A program made the translations under genes and the position numbers. The notes beneath the pieces are model-generated. The model worked only from the letters and a program-made list of their open reading frames with translations, had not been told where the DNA came from and searched no databases. Positions 46,290 through 59,159 of a stretch of 64,000 nucleotides of DNA are shown piece by piece. The DNA is from Selaginella tamariscina. Its lineage: Eukaryota; Streptophyta; Lycopodiopsida; Selaginellales; Selaginellaceae. Position 1 is the first letter of the stretch. Each line of letters starts with the position of its first letter. The stretch lies in assembly GCA_003024785.1 (NCBI GenBank), contig PUQB01000788.1, forward strand, positions 33,693 through 97,692, in the 5' to 3' direction.

Positions 46290-48270
46290 CTTGAATTTTG
46301 GATCCAAGATGAGCACCAACAAGGTTCACTTATCACGTTGTAGAACATTGTTCAATTTGATGGCAAACGCGTATGTTCTGCGTGGACAGAGAAAATGTCC
46401 AAGGTGCTAAAGCTTGAGCGTGTTTGGGATGTGGTGGATCCTAGCAGTATAGTGCGGCATGTTTGCAAGTTGGAGCGCTCAATGAAGAACCAGCTGGCCA
46501 TGAGAATGAAGAGTAGGAAGAAGTGGTACAGAAAGAAGACAAAGCAATGACAATCATCTTGTCTAAGCTTGCTAACGTTATTCTCATGCGCGTCAGGAAC
46601 TTCTCAGCCAAGGAGATATGGGTTTACCTGCTCACTCACTATGATCTCTCTAAGGTGTCTATGATTAAGACTACAGTCAAGGAAAGTCGTTTCTACGTTG
46701 GCAACAGTTTTGAAGATCTTGTGACCAATCTCCAGGATGCTTTGGAAGGCAGTGCCTTGGTTTCTTAGAATCTCAAAAGATAGTTTCTCTTTGTGATTGT
46801 TTCAAAGACAATATTTGGAGAGAATGTGACATCAGTGCGTGTGGCAACTACTTCGTTTGAATAAGCACAGACACTCCTCCATTCTGAACTGATGTAGAGA
46901 GGATTCCTAGCAAAATCTAGCTCGAAAATAGCAACTTCTTCCACCCTAATTGCCAAGACAGACTGTGAACAAGTCGACGCTATGTGGGTGGAGGACCACA
47001 TGGCCTCGTGCACGTGGCAAAGACAAAGGTAGAGTGCACCCAATTTAGGTCGAGGCAAGGGTGATAAAGCTGGCTCCTCCATACAGAGGGGGAATTGTAT
47101 GGCATGACTAGCCACATGAAGAGGGAATGCCAAGTTATGAAGTGAGAGGTCTTTGGTCATGGGAATGTGGAGCTAGCTGTGGAAAACAGCTCTATCAAAC
47201 TATGTTGTTCTCAAACTCGTTAAAAACTTGGTGTCTATAGCCAAGCTTACTTCAAAGGAATGCAAAATCCACGATCGTGACAAAACAAAGCTTATTGTCC
47301 CTCGTAACTTATATGAAGTAGATGGAATTGTTGTTTCTCATTTTGCAGCAACAAGTTACATTTTCCCAAAGCGAGCATAAACTCCATGAGTTCTCGACAA
47401 GTGCATTTCAGGAATGTTAACCTATGCACTTTGAAGTCAATGATGGTCGATGGCCTAGGCAATGTAAAAGGTCAACCTAGATTGTGCATAGTTATTCCTT
47501 GGGCAAGTTGATCAAACGATCATATCCGTTGTGTCGACATCTATCACTTTACATTTGCTTCAGTTAGTGCACATAGACCTTTTCGAGCTGATGTGTACAC
47601 AAAGTCAGTTTGGAAAACGCTATTTCATGATGCTTGGTGATGATTGTAGTAAACGGTGCATAGTTTATTTCATGCGAGAGAAGACACATGCAATAGTGGC
47701 TTTTACAGCTTTTTTTGAGCGCAAAAAATCGAATTGGCTGTAAGCTTAAAACAATCCATTCAGATTCTGAGACATTTGCTGACCTCTATTCTTCAAGGGG
47801 CATAATTCACTAGAGAACATGCGTAGATACCCTTTGAAAATTAAATGGGGTGGCTAAAAGGAAAAATCGGATGTGAGTACTACATCTGTCCAAAACGAAT
47901 CAGAGAGGCCTGACACCATACAATGTTCATCAATGTTGACCACCTAGGTCCAAAACATGCTTCTGCATCCTAGTGAAAAATCTGGATAGATGTGAGTGCA
48001 CTTTGGAAATTTGGGAGCCTTGCTTTTGTTCGAAAGACATATGACGGCAAACCGATCCTTGTAGCACTAGGTGTTAGATGATTGGATACGAGCATGGAGT
48101 GAAGGGTTGGCGGTTCTATGATCCAATCACTAAGCGAGTGATTGTGAGCTCGGATGCAGTCTTTGAAGAGTGGGAAGTGTATAAGAATCGCCATCAACCG
48201 CCACCTAACATGCCAACATGGAAACCAATGGACTGGAATTGGGAACTAGATCGACAATACTAGAGTTTGA
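46290..48270 (+). pseudogene. decayed Ty1/copia retrotransposon polyprotein
   Basis: Pieces on the plus strand keep copia order. A gag-like UBN2 segment (46,330-46,768) reads ..YLLTHYDLSKVSMIKT... An integrase core piece (about 47,550-47,740) reads LVHIDLFELM..GKRYFMMLGDDCSKRCIVYFMREKTHA. A C-terminal piece (48,078-48,263) reads MIGYEHGVKGWRFYDPITKRVIVSSDAVFEE, typical of the copia integrase end before the reverse transcriptase. Stops and frameshifts separate them. A protease-like zone lies between but is unreadable, and the reverse transcriptase is missing, so the copy is truncated and dead. No paired LTRs were identified. Confidence 0.85.
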
Positions 48271-48329
48271 GAACATTCCATCACTTATGTCTAGTTACTC
48301 AGGGCCGTAGAAGTTACTAGACTCTCTTT

Positions 48330-48500
48330 CCCCCATCTTGAACTTGGCTCCAATACCAATTTGTTAGGCACAACACATACAATATTAGAGACCTCCAAAA
48401 CCACGCAATCACCCTTGAGTTCCACACGCTGCTCTTCAAAAAGGCATCTCCACCCAAATCTATATTAGATTATCTTCCTCATCAGCAATACTAGTGCATC
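48330..48500. repeat. short repeat R2, copy 1
   Basis: 'ttaggcacaacacatacaatattagagacctccaaaaccac' with the following ~90 bp resembles 51,409-51,530 ('ttaggcaccaacacttacaataatagagacccttccaaaaccac'). It is possibly the edge of an LTR or leader of a retroelement. Confidence 0.5.
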
Positions 48501-50590
48501 AAATGTAGACTTGCTTGGTTATATGAAGCCTATTTCAATAGCTCCATCACTTGTCCCTAACCTCTTGTTGCTTAACATGGTTCAATCGGAACAACCTATG
48601 ATAAATGGCTTTCTTACCTAGTTTCGACACAATTTCATTCTCCAAAAAGGAATATGTTAGCAAACTACTTAAGCACAATTCTCACAACAGCTTATCTTGA
48701 TGTGACAATAAAAAATCTTACTCTCGTATATAGATACTTGTTTGGAGACTAAAACTTTGTTCCAAACCAAGTGTTTTTCACTCCACTGTACTCAAGCTTC
48801 ACTCGCTTGATGCTTCACTTAATTTTAGGACCCACACACTCCCAAGGATGAGATCCACACATGCTAGCTTCGCAAGATAGAAAGTCTCTACAAGCTGGGT
48901 TCTGCCAACCTCCAGCTGTAACTTCTCCATATAAGCACTTGTGTGACAGCAACTAAACCCTCAATCTCGTATTGAAGCGTAGTCTTCGCGGGCAAGCTGC
49001 ACTTTTACACTAACTTTACTACCCAAAGTTATCGCTACTCTTGCTATCACAAGGATTTGCCTAGATATTCACCAAGTTGTCCCAATCACAATAGCACATG
49101 TGTGTGCTCCCATGCCATGCAATTTTGCCTTTGCAGAATCCCTTGTTTGGTTGGCATGATCTCGCTCGCCCTAGGACAAAATCCCCTTGTCCCTAGCCAT
49201 AGTGCCACTGTGTGCCCCCCTCACCAATGCTCCTTCCCAATCTTTCAACTTGTCGATGTCCAATCACGTTCAAGTGGGTGGCTTCCATGTGTTTCCCAAC
49301 CTTACGGAGCCTCGGGCCACCATCCTGGTACACACCTTGGCCTGCTGCATCATCTGATCTATTGAACTCCTAGTTTCGAGGTCTCTTTGTAGGTGGTTGG
49401 CGCCCTCCTAGCAGGGGCCTCTAATGAGGCTCTTCCTCCTCTCTTTCCAAGCATCTATGGCCAACCTGCCTTGCCCTACTAGGTGGGCTACTACCATGCG
49501 TCCTCATAGTGTTGGCCACACAAAACCTTCAACTGTTGTCCTCATCACTCTCTACACTGTCATTGCCGGTTCAAGTTTCCTACCTCTAGCGCAAGCTTTC
49601 CAGTTTTGGGGTCCTTCTGCACGAGATCTCCTCCCTTGAAGGTAATTCGTCAAATACTTCCTCTTCCTTTGTCCTGTCATATGTCCACTCTACCTCATAG
49701 GCCATTCCCAGGTAGTCTCGGCCGTCTAGGTGTTGCTCATTCTTGCTGTTTCTACACTTTGGATTTCATTAGGACGTGATAGGGGTTCTTCATACCTTTC
49801 TTCATCGTATGTGGTTTGCAACGACTTCGATGGTGTTGTGTTGAGTGTCTGCTTCTCGTAGGTTGGTGTTGTGCTAAGTGCTTCCGCTTCTCATGTGGTT
49901 TTTGCGTCATGAAACTTGGACGGTGCGAGGCTGGGGTTTGACTATGGCATTTGAGGTACCTCCCTACCCTCCAGTGGCCTCTCCCAGACACCATGATGCA
50001 TCTTTCTGGCCAATTGGTATTCACTGATCTCCAATTGTTTAAAAAAATTAATTCCAGCTTTTTGATCTCTTTTTTGGTTACAACTCTGCTTACTACAGTG
50101 AACTCCATCCACATATGATAACTATCCCTCCATGGTTGCCACAAATGGTCGTCAGGGACTTTGCATGCTAGATGTGGGTGACTTATGTGGTCTCGGTGGT
50201 CGCCAAGACGTTGTTGCCAATGCCCACTTCCGGAGTTCCAAGGGAGGTCTGGCCGTTACTTTGGGATGTATCGAAAGTGTTGCAGTGGCCTCTACCCATA
50301 TGCCGCAAGGGTCTGTGTACAACTTCCCTCTTGGTGGTGTGTGAGCTTCCTCTAAAGAGGGAGTAGGAAGAGGAGAGGAGGAAGGGAGATTTGGAGAGGT
50401 GGGCAATGGTACACATAAAAGATATGTATATATTGCCTCTTAGAAGTACAAGACGACCCCTTTCCCAGAGATGGCCGGAACAAGACACACACAAGAAGAT
50501 GGACTAAATTTAAAGGACCCCGACTTACTGTTTACCTTCCTACTTATATAGTGGGTTGGATAGTACTAGAACGTAGGATAGGTGGCACTT
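48501..50590. other. degenerate, partly GC-richer region, no gene recognised
   Basis: Overlapping short frames on both strands (49,057-50,494) have biased Pro/Ser/Leu composition and no recognisable domain. Its position between copia and gypsy remnants suggests retroelement LTR or leader sequence ('cctacttatatagtgggttgg' at about 50,540 is TATA-like). Unresolved. Confidence 0.35.
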
Positions 50591-51375
50591 CCCCACTAGG
50601 CCACCACCCTATGACCTAGTCCTCCTAATTTATTAATTTAATGCACCTCCTTCACGTGTGCCATCCTTAGTACCTTGGTGATTGGTCTTGAAGATAATAA
50701 TTTGACTCTAAGTTACTTGTAAGTTCTTCTTACACAAATTCTAAATGTTCTCGAGCTCACCACTCAGATCTTTAACTTCATCATCCATTTTGCCATGGGC
50801 CTTCTTACTTGCTAACCCCATCTCAAAAGCTATCTTGGGATGTCATCCAAACATGGCATAATACGGGCTCATCCTAGTCCATTGTGCTAGCTATTGTTGT
50901 AGGCAAAGTCGAGTAATGGAATATACTTATCCCACTCGCCTTCATTCTAGTTGATATTACACCTTAGTATATCTTCTAGAACTTGAATTACTCTTTTCAT
51001 TTACCCATTTGTCTATGATCTTCACTACACAATTTAAGATTCACTTCAATGCAAGAAGAAAAGCCTCTTCATAAATTAAAAGTGAACTTGGAGTCTCGAT
51101 CAATTGCAATATCATTTAAAAATCCGTGGATGAGAAATACATGTTGTAGATACATTGTAGCTCTGATGCATTCACATCTTTCCTAAGGAAACTAACTTCA
51201 TAAACTTTGTCAACATGTACAATGACCCACACATGCTCATTTTGCCTATATGTCCTTAGTAAATGAGTGATAAAGTCCATAGAGATATGCCCCACTACTT
51301 GCCTGGAATAGGCAATAATACTAATAGCCCACCTGATTTCTCCTTGGGTTGTTGACACTTGTCACAAGTCTTGTA
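50591..51375 (-). pseudogene. Ty3/gypsy integrase remnant 1
   Basis: On the minus strand the frame 51,358-51,116 contains HISMDFITHLLRTYRQNEHVWVIVHV, the start of the gypsy integrase core (first catalytic Asp in MDFI). Further along, broken frames read SIAIDRDSKFT, then a decayed HPQTDGQ-like YHRQMGK and a tail like the 'W..YLP..EFAYNN' block. It is heavily decayed; only the integrase part remains. Confidence 0.8.
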
Positions 51376-51408
51376 GTACTTTATAAAGGCTTAGAGGGAT
51401 GCTAGGCA

Positions 51409-51535
51409 CTATTAGGCACCAACACTTACAATAATAGAGACCCTTCCAAAACCACTAGACCACTTCCTTGCTTCTAGTCCCCACATGCTACTCCCCTCTC
51501 TTTTAGGTTATCTTCCTAGCTTTGTAAGGAATAAG
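51409..51535. repeat. short repeat R2, copy 2
   Basis: Similar to 48,360-48,490. It borders the gypsy remnant. Confidence 0.5.
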
Positions 51536-52075
51536 CCATATATCAATAAAGTGGCAAAATAAGTTTGCCATTTATTTTTATATGATATTATAATTAAATA
51601 ATATTAAAATAAATTAATGAATTATTGAAAGATCTATTAATATAATATATCAATTTGTATTAATTTAGAGTATAATTCTAACAAATAAAATGTGCAATCA
51701 AATTGAAATATCACACTTTTAAATTTTCTTACATATATATTATTAGATTTTGGCCAATTGTGTTACTTAACTAATTTTATACTTCATACTTTATGTACTT
51801 ACAATTAATTAATACTAGATCCAATAGTGACCACTATTTTAAATATACCATTGCTAGCATTTTCTTATGACGATTGATGATATACCCACTTAATAATAAT
51901 AATTATATATAATTTATTTGTAGTATTAAGAAACTAAAATATAATGAAAATTTCTTTTGATCTTTGATGAGTACTATGTATGTAAATTTAAAACTTCCAT
52001 AATATAGATTTTAAGAGTACTTAAATATATTTTTATATAGACAGAAATAATCTTTGCCAAATAAATTATTAAATG
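51536..52075. other. AT-rich intergenic, no gene seen
   Basis: AT-rich DNA with no recognisable features. Confidence 0.55.
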
Positions 52076-52079
52076 TGGT

Positions 52080-52221
52080 AAATCACAACACACGCACACA
52101 TACACACGTGACCAAGGGAGCACACGCAAAATCACAACACACATACGTGACCACGGGATCACACGCAAAATCACAACACACGCACGCATACATACGTGAC
52201 CACGAGATCACACGCAAAACA
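52080..52221 (+). repeat. tandem repeat, three ~47-bp units
   Basis: Three units of 'aaatcacaacacacgcacacatac', a 'cgtgacca' core and 'gggagcacacgc' stand in a row upstream of the zinc-finger pseudogene. Confidence 0.8.
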
Positions 52222-52304
52222 TTCCCCCTATATAAAATAGAAAATCTAGGTTAAGATTTATAGGTTTTATATAGGAGAATAGTTGTTCTAAAATTCTTAC
52301 TCAA

Positions 52305-53042
52305 GTGGGCCATCAGATAATTTCCAAAGAAGGAATAATGGATTACTCTAAATGTCTATCCAATGTACCCATAGCTGATCGTCTAGTTTGTCCTAACTGC
52401 TATATAATAACGATGCCGAACGGTGGGATCATCAACGGGTCAGGGAAGTTATGCAATTTGCACCTTCGAATCTTGTCAGCACGAATTTTGTAGGCTTTGT
52501 TACATGGACTTTCACGGACTTAGCTCATGTGCTACTGCATGGGAAGCTGGTAAAGCCATGCTTTCACAGCAAAGTCCATCATTTTTTCCCTTTCCAATGC
52601 AATGCAGTATGCTCTTGATACCAAGAGAAGGCGAGTGGAAAGGGAAAAAAAAGAAAACACAGAAAGGGAAAAACACATAAAAGAGGAAGATGATGCCATG
52701 ATCTTAGAAGTTCTACAATCAATGGAGAGCAACGAGATGGAGAACAAAGAGCTTAGGAGGAGGAAGTACCAGATGGAGATTAAGAGCATTATCACCCATA
52801 TGGAGAGGAAACTTGAGAATTTACATGAGAAATTCCAAGAGGGGACTCTAATAGAGAGTGTGTACAAGAAAGAGTGTAGTGCTATCTCATGTGACATTGA
52901 CAAAGTGTTGTGTTCATACAATGAGAACATGTTAAACTTTGCAAGGCAGCAGAAGCAGAACAAAGCGACCGAGATGCATAATAAAGCAATTGGCATAGAG
53001 TCTACCTTTAAGATGGGTCACATCTCAGAGAAGTGGTACTAG
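52305..53042 (+). pseudogene. IBR-type zinc-finger protein fragment with coiled-coil tail
   Basis: The first frame (52,338-52,430) has the pair LVCPNCYIITMPNGG. After a frame change near 52,435 it continues CTFESCQHEFCRLCYMDFHGLSSC. Together these match an in-between-RING (IBR) zinc-binding pattern (C-x2-C, then C-x4-C-x4-C-x2-C with His and Cys). Such domains occur in RBR-type E3 ubiquitin ligases. A third frame (52,602-53,042, 146 codons) is rich in Lys, Glu, Arg and Met (EREKKENTEREKHIKEEDD) and predicts coiled coil. No upstream RING1 was found. The small frame shifts mean it is a fragment or, less likely, an intron-containing gene. Confidence 0.6.
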
Positions 53043-53659
53043 AAGTTTTTGCAAGAGATGTTCTTTGAACTTGAGGATCTTAAAGAAGCAGATGATATCT
53101 CAGAAGAAGGGTGTGTGCAAATCTCTAAATGCTATGAAATGGATTACTAGGTACTATGAGTAAGGAACGAACAAGCATCCACAAGGGCATCGGTATTTTA
53201 ACTCCATATGTCAACTAAAGAGAGAACTAGAAATACAACATTGTGTATTTTTATGTTTTTTAAATCAAATCTATTATGTGAAGTTTGCAATGGACCATGT
53301 ATAAAACCTTGTAAAAGGTAAAATTTAAAGTAAACCTTAAAAGGTAAAATTTAAAGAAAAAACCTATCTAACTAAAAATATAAAATATAAAATAAGCCTC
53401 TTAGTAATTTATTTGTATATAATAAGTGAATTTGTTCTATTAAGATATTTTGAACATATTATTTATATTGTAATGTATATAAGATATTTTAACTTTAAAT
53501 TTCCTAAATAAAATCTGTCAAAGTTAACGTTATATGTTATACTTCATTATCAATATTTTAACTACAAGAAATTATTAAAATATAAATTATATACTTTATA
53601 AATAATCAAATATGATTGTTCTTCTTTTGAAAAGTAGAGGCTGCACATTGATGCCCAAT
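53043..53659. other. AT-rich intergenic, no gene seen
   Basis: AT-rich sequence downstream of the zinc-finger fragment. A short direct repeat 'aaaaggtaaaatttaaag' occurs at about 53,314-53,356. Confidence 0.55.
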
Positions 53660-54340
53660 CAATAACTATTCTTTGAAAAGCTTAGGCATGGTAGAGGTGA
53701 TGAGTCAAGTCCTCTTGGATACAAGATGATCTTCGGCCAATGGATGACAAAGATGTCGATGAGGGCATGCCAAAAACCAATGGGGATGCTTGACTAGTGA
53801 CTGCAAAGAATAGTGATTGACATGTTGCAGTGTGCACCGAGTTGTTATAAGCAAACTCAACAATGGGCAAGAGGTTGACCCAATTGTTATGTTGGTAGTT
53901 GTTAAAACATAAAGGTATTGCTTTAAGATTTGAATGATACGCTCAGTCTGACTGTCGATTTATGGATGATAATCGAAGGAAAGTTTGCACTATGTCCAAG
54001 ATCTCAAGTAACCATTTTTAAACATTAGCAAAATACTAATCGCTAACAATATCTTTTGAGAAGCCATATATAGTTGAAACACCTCTTGTATCACTAAATT
54101 GGTAGTCTTCTCACTTGTGATAAACTTGGTGCATGGTATGAAATGAATCATTTTTGAGAAACCTATTTGCTCAAAATAGGTAGTGATTGGAGTATTTCAT
54201 GTGAATGATGGTGAGAAACTTTGAATTGACAACACACATCACAAGTTTGTACGAAGTTGGCTATGTACTTATGGAGTTAAGGCCACCAGTACTCATAAGT
54301 ATAAAATGTTTTGTAAACTCTAAAATCTTTAACAATAGCG
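53660..54340 (-). pseudogene. Ty3/gypsy integrase remnant 2
   Basis: On the minus strand, frame 53,870-53,682 reads MPIVEFAYNNSVHTATCQSLF, the hallmark end of the gypsy integrase core. Upstream broken frames (to 54,340) carry decayed blocks corresponding to SDRD..F and the HPQTDGQTER region. Only the integrase part survives. Confidence 0.8.
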
Positions 54341-55416
54341 ACATCATGACAAGATTGTAATACCTATAGACAACAAGGGCATTTCCCTATATACAATAGG
54401 TTTGTTGTAGAAAAGCTAATCATCTCATTTTTATGTATTAATATAATTAAATTTTATAACTATCTTCAATATATTTTAGCATTCATTTTTATTCCTATTC
54501 CAAATTAGAATTCATAAACTAACAATTGAAACTAAACATAGGGTAAATAAAAGTAACATTATTTAATAATTAAAGTTTATTTTCCTTTATTTAAATAGGG
54601 CATTTATTTTCAATTGACTTTAAATTCTTTAAATTTATCTTGCCTATATAATGTATATGTAGTGCATTTTTTTTCCTCTTTTTATGTTTTAATATGGAAA
54701 GATGTGGTTTACAATTTTTTTTTTTATGAAATTAATTTTTATAAAAAATATACTTAAATTTATTGTTAATTTTTTTAATCAGAATTATAAGTTCAATATT
54801 TAAAATATAAGAAAAATAAGCAAAGATAATATGAACATATTTTATGAATATTTTAGAATGGGAATAAGCAAAACTAATATTAAATATTGTCCATTGTAAT
54901 AATCCAACAATAACATAATTATAAGATAAACATGCCATGATTTTTCATTTAAAAGAAAATATATTAAAGTTTAAAATTCTTGGTCTAAATATTTAATAAT
55001 CTATTTTTAAAAATGCACATTTATTGATACTTCATGCTATAATAATCCTTGCATTGCTAACATCTGCATGAGTATATTTAATAAAACCCTCTTGTATATA
55101 GTAAATAACCTCTTTTAATTAATCTTCGGTTTTATAATTACATGTAAGTTTTTTAAATAAAATACTTTGCCTTTAGGGCCTCACAAATTGAATGAGGAAA
55201 CAAATAAATACACAAAGAAAAGAATAAAATGGAGATTGGATTGTTAATTTAATTTACAAAAATTAAATTCATTAAATTTTGATGTTATTTATTAATGAAT
55301 ATAGATTTAAAATTTATTATATGTATATATGTAATATAGATATATATGTTAATCTAATATTCATAAACATAATACACAAACAATAGGGGTGCATTTGATG
55401 TGATTTATTTCTTGAT
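54341..55416. other. very AT-rich intergenic, no gene seen
   Basis: Poly-A/T runs and stops everywhere. It ends where homology to the giant element starts abruptly at about 55,417. Confidence 0.6.
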
Positions 55417-55806
55417 TTGGATGGAACAAGGCATATGTGTCGAGCATCGTTCAATCTGGGTTCACAACATGCTTTCGAATGCTTGACTAGCATACCCACT
55501 TTCCATTGTTTTGCTTGTATATGCGATGTGACAAAGGCTAGTTTGATAGCAACCATGGTTGTTCCAATGCGCTTCCTGTTTAATTTGAAATATGGCCAAG
55601 TTGATTTCAGATTCCTTTGCCCATCTCTCCTCTTGCTCTCGTCTTCAATATCACCTCAATTCCACATCTGAATACAAAAATGATTAATTCTTTAAGCACA
55701 TATCCGAGTATAACAAATTTTATTTTAATTCTTACCTAGAATTTTGATGACGACTCCATACTAATGACTCGATCTCCTTGTTTAATTAAATCGTCCTTTT
55801 GCAAAA
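55417..55806 (-). pseudogene. gene B, copy 3: 5' fragment
   Basis: Contains the second coding exon up to VAIKLAFVTSHIQAKQWKVGMLVKHSKACCEPRLNDARHICL and the first coding exon (55,806-55,740). It ends abruptly at 55,417. The acceptor before the first coding exon has changed from ttttgcAG to ttttgcAA, and an extra T shifts the frame after the ATG. It is therefore non-functional. The order of exons agrees with copy 2 and confirms that copy 1 is the rearranged one. Confidence 0.8.
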
Positions 55807-56100
55807 TAATACACTATGAATACAAATCATATAAAAATGCACACACACTTGTATAAACCCGAATATACAAAAATAATACACAGAGAGAAGTGGACGGAAT
55901 TAACTATTCAAAGCTCACATTTGTGCTAGTGCAAAAGAAAGATAACATTTCGTTTTAGAACCACCACAAATGTGAGCTCTGGACAATTTTACTAAATTCC
56001 TAACTTTTACTCGAAATATTATGATAAGATATAAAAGTAAATAAAATGAGATATGCAACTTATATATACTAATACACATATATATTCACATGGAAGGTGC

Positions 56101-57030
56101 GGCGGGATTATTCTCCGCCACCCCTTCAATACCTCCTGAAAGATTGGGCGGATTAATCTCGCCACCTTTCTGGAGGCTCTGAATGGGTGTGCGGGGATTA
56201 ATCCTGCCACCCTTCTCGGTCTCAGAGAGAACTTGACAGGATTTTTTGGCACACCCCTTCAGGGGCTCCAGAAAGGTGGTGGGATTAATCTCGCCCACCA
56301 TGTAAGGGATGGTGAAATGAATCTCGCCACTCTTCTCAGTCCCCTCCATTGGTATGTTGTAAACCTTCTACGTCTCAGACAGAAATGTTTGGGATTGGTC
56401 CGACTCACCAATGGAGGAAAAGCGGGTGGCAAGATTCATCCCTCCAACAGCATTGAAGGTCGGCAGGATTAATCCCGCCGCCCAAGCCCTTCACTCGAGC
56501 CCTAGGCGGCAGGATTAATCCCGCCGGACACCAATGCCCTGTGCGGAATTTGACGGATTAATCCCGCCACCTAGGCCCTTTAGACATGCCTTTGGTGACA
56601 GGATAAATCCTGCCCGATTCTGCACAGGGCATGCGTACGCGGCGGGATTATCCCGCTGCCTAGGCCCAGCACGCAACCATGGGCGGCGGGATTAATCCCG
56701 CCGAACGCCCATGCCCTGCGCAGAATCCGGCAGAATTAATCCCGCCGCCTAGACCCTTCGAACAGGCCATTGGCGGCGGGATAAATCCCGCCGGATTCTA
56801 CGCAGGGCATGCGTAGGCGGCGGGATTAATCCCGCCGCCTAGGCCCAACACGTAGGCCATGGCCAACGGGATTAATCCCACCGCTCATGAGGCTAACCAA
56901 ATAACCTGCTTGAAATGGCAGCGGAATTAATCCCTCCGCTCATGAGGCTAACCGAATAGCCTGCCTAAAGAGCGGCGGATTAATCCCGCCGTCAAAGGTC
57001 TAACCATATAGCGGCGGGATTAATCCCGCC
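56101..57030. repeat. palindrome array 2, copy 3
   Basis: About 20 units. Many are degenerate ('ggcaggattaatcccgcc', 'gacggattaatcccgcc') with scattered C-to-T and G-to-A changes, as expected if the array is old and methylated. Spacers are of the array-2 family. Confidence 0.85.
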
Positions 57031-57325
57031 GCTACACACATATATATATCTGTGTGTAAGAGAGTGCGTGTGTGTGCCAGAGATAGACAAATTAATTTAA
57101 TTTATTTAGCACACACATACGATATACATATACATATGCATATGTGTGTGTATCAGTATAACAGATACACACACACACACCACATATATGTATATGTATA
57201 TGTATATTTATGTATATGTATATGTATATACAGGAGTGTGCATGTGTGTGCGAGAGATAGATAAATAAATAAAATTATACAGATATGGTACACATAATAT
57301 ATGTATATATATATATGTACATAGG

Positions 57326-57364
<39 letters not shown>

Positions 57365-57418
57365 TGTGGTGTGTCGTGTGTATGCATGTGTAAAACACAA
57401 AAAAATCATACAGATAAA

Positions 57419-57455
<37 letters not shown>

Positions 57456-57737
57456 CAGGAGTGTGCGTGTGTGTGCGAGAGATACAATTAACAAATCAAT
57501 AAAATTATACAGATACTGGTACAAATAATATATGTATGTATATATATGTAATATAGTTATATTATGTGTGTGGTGTGTGGTGTGTATGTATATTGTGAGT
57601 ATGCGTGTGTGAGCGAAACAAATAAAATCATACAGATATAAACAGGAGTGTGCATGCGTGTGCAAGAGATAAAATTAATAAATTAATAAAATTATACAGA
57701 TACACAAACACAAACACAAACACACACACACACACAC

Positions 57738-57793
<56 letters not shown>

Positions 57794-57930
57794 GTGTACG
57801 AGTGTGCATGTGTGTGCAGAGATAAAGATCTAAATTATATTATTAAGATACACACACATATAATATATATGTGAATAAAAAATAAATAAATAAACTCAGG
57901 AGTATGCATGTGAGAGAGAGATCTCACCTG
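57031..57930. repeat. microsatellite block, copy 3
   Basis: (tg)n, (ca)n and a long (ta)n run (57,740-57,792). Equivalent to 35,628-36,450. Confidence 0.85.
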
Positions 57931-58110
57931 TGTGTGAGAGAGAGATCTGATCCCACAGTCGGCCGCCTTCTTCTTAAAACCCTAGGAATATACCTAAACC
58001 CTAAAAGGAATATAATATATATTAACCCTAATTGAATATTCCTTCTAAAAATATATTTAAACCCTAAAAAGAATAAACTATAGATTCGCCTTAAACGAAT
58101 ATTCTTCATT
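57931..58110 (-). promoter_or_regulatory. gene B promoter and leader, copy 3
   Basis: Telo-box pair 'aatatacctaaaccctaaaa' / 'aatatatttaaaccctaaaa' and GAATATTC motifs. It includes the donor CTCACCTGTG (minus strand GTGAG) at about 57,925 and a short GC-rich leader. Confidence 0.45.
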
Positions 58111-58289
58111 ATATTATCAGCGTGTGCGTGTGCGTGGGTGTATCACATACACCCAAGAATAAAAATCATGCAGGGGTTTAACATGTGTGTGTCCATGAGA
58201 CTGTTAAAGTTTCACGTGTAGCGATACTATATACACACATAGTATTATACACATAGACATACATACATATTAGTAGTACATATTAATAT

Positions 58290-59060
58290 TAGAGAGACAG
58301 AGTACATATTATGGATCATGCATGGTGTGTATGTATGAGAGAAGAGAGACAATACATATTATGGATTATGCATGGTGTGTATGTTTGAGAGAAGAGAGAC
58401 AGTACACATTAATATGAATCATGCATGGTGTGTGTATGTTTGAGAGAAGAGAGACAGTACATATTAATATGGATTATACATGGTGTGTATGTATGAGAGA
58501 AGAAAGAGAGTGTTAAAAAATTAATTCATACACATTGCATATATTAGTACACACATATACATACACACGTGTATACACATAGACATACATACATATTACA
58601 TGTATAAATTCGATGTGTTAGATAGGGTTTAAGGTTAGGATGGATCATGCATGGTGTGTATGTGAGTCTTAAAAAATTAATTTTGTACGCATTGCATATT
58701 AGTACAACATACATACAATACACATATTATACAGATATACATTATATATATTATATAATATTGTAACATCAGTACATATTATGGATCATGCATGGTGTGT
58801 ATGTATGAGAGAAGGGATTATGCATAGTGACATTGTGTATGTATGAGAAAAAGAGAGAGAGTGTTAACAAATGAAAATCGTACACATTGTATATTAGTAC
58901 ACATATATACATACACACATGTATACACATAAACATACATATATATTACATATGTAAATTCAATGTGTTACATACACACAGACTGAGTACATATAGATCA
59001 TACATGCGTTTAACATGATGTTTTTCAATAAAGAAGCAGCATATAATTTTTAGGGCAATG
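58290..59060. repeat. CATGCATG minisatellite, copy 3
   Basis: Repeated 'ggatcatgcatggtgtgtatgtatgagagaagagagacagtacatatta' units of ~55 bp, with one decayed telomere-like stretch near 58,624. Confidence 0.8.
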
Positions 59061-59159
59061 TGCATGTGTGTGCATATGTGCTTTGTAAGTGCTTCTAATG
59101 CGTATGCACGTGTATATATAAATTTATGATTGTATTTATATGTGTGCAAAACAAACATA

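Noticed and set aside
49057-50494. Pro/Ser-rich open frames on both strands as genes
   Set aside because: No domain, overlapping on opposite strands, located among retroelement debris.
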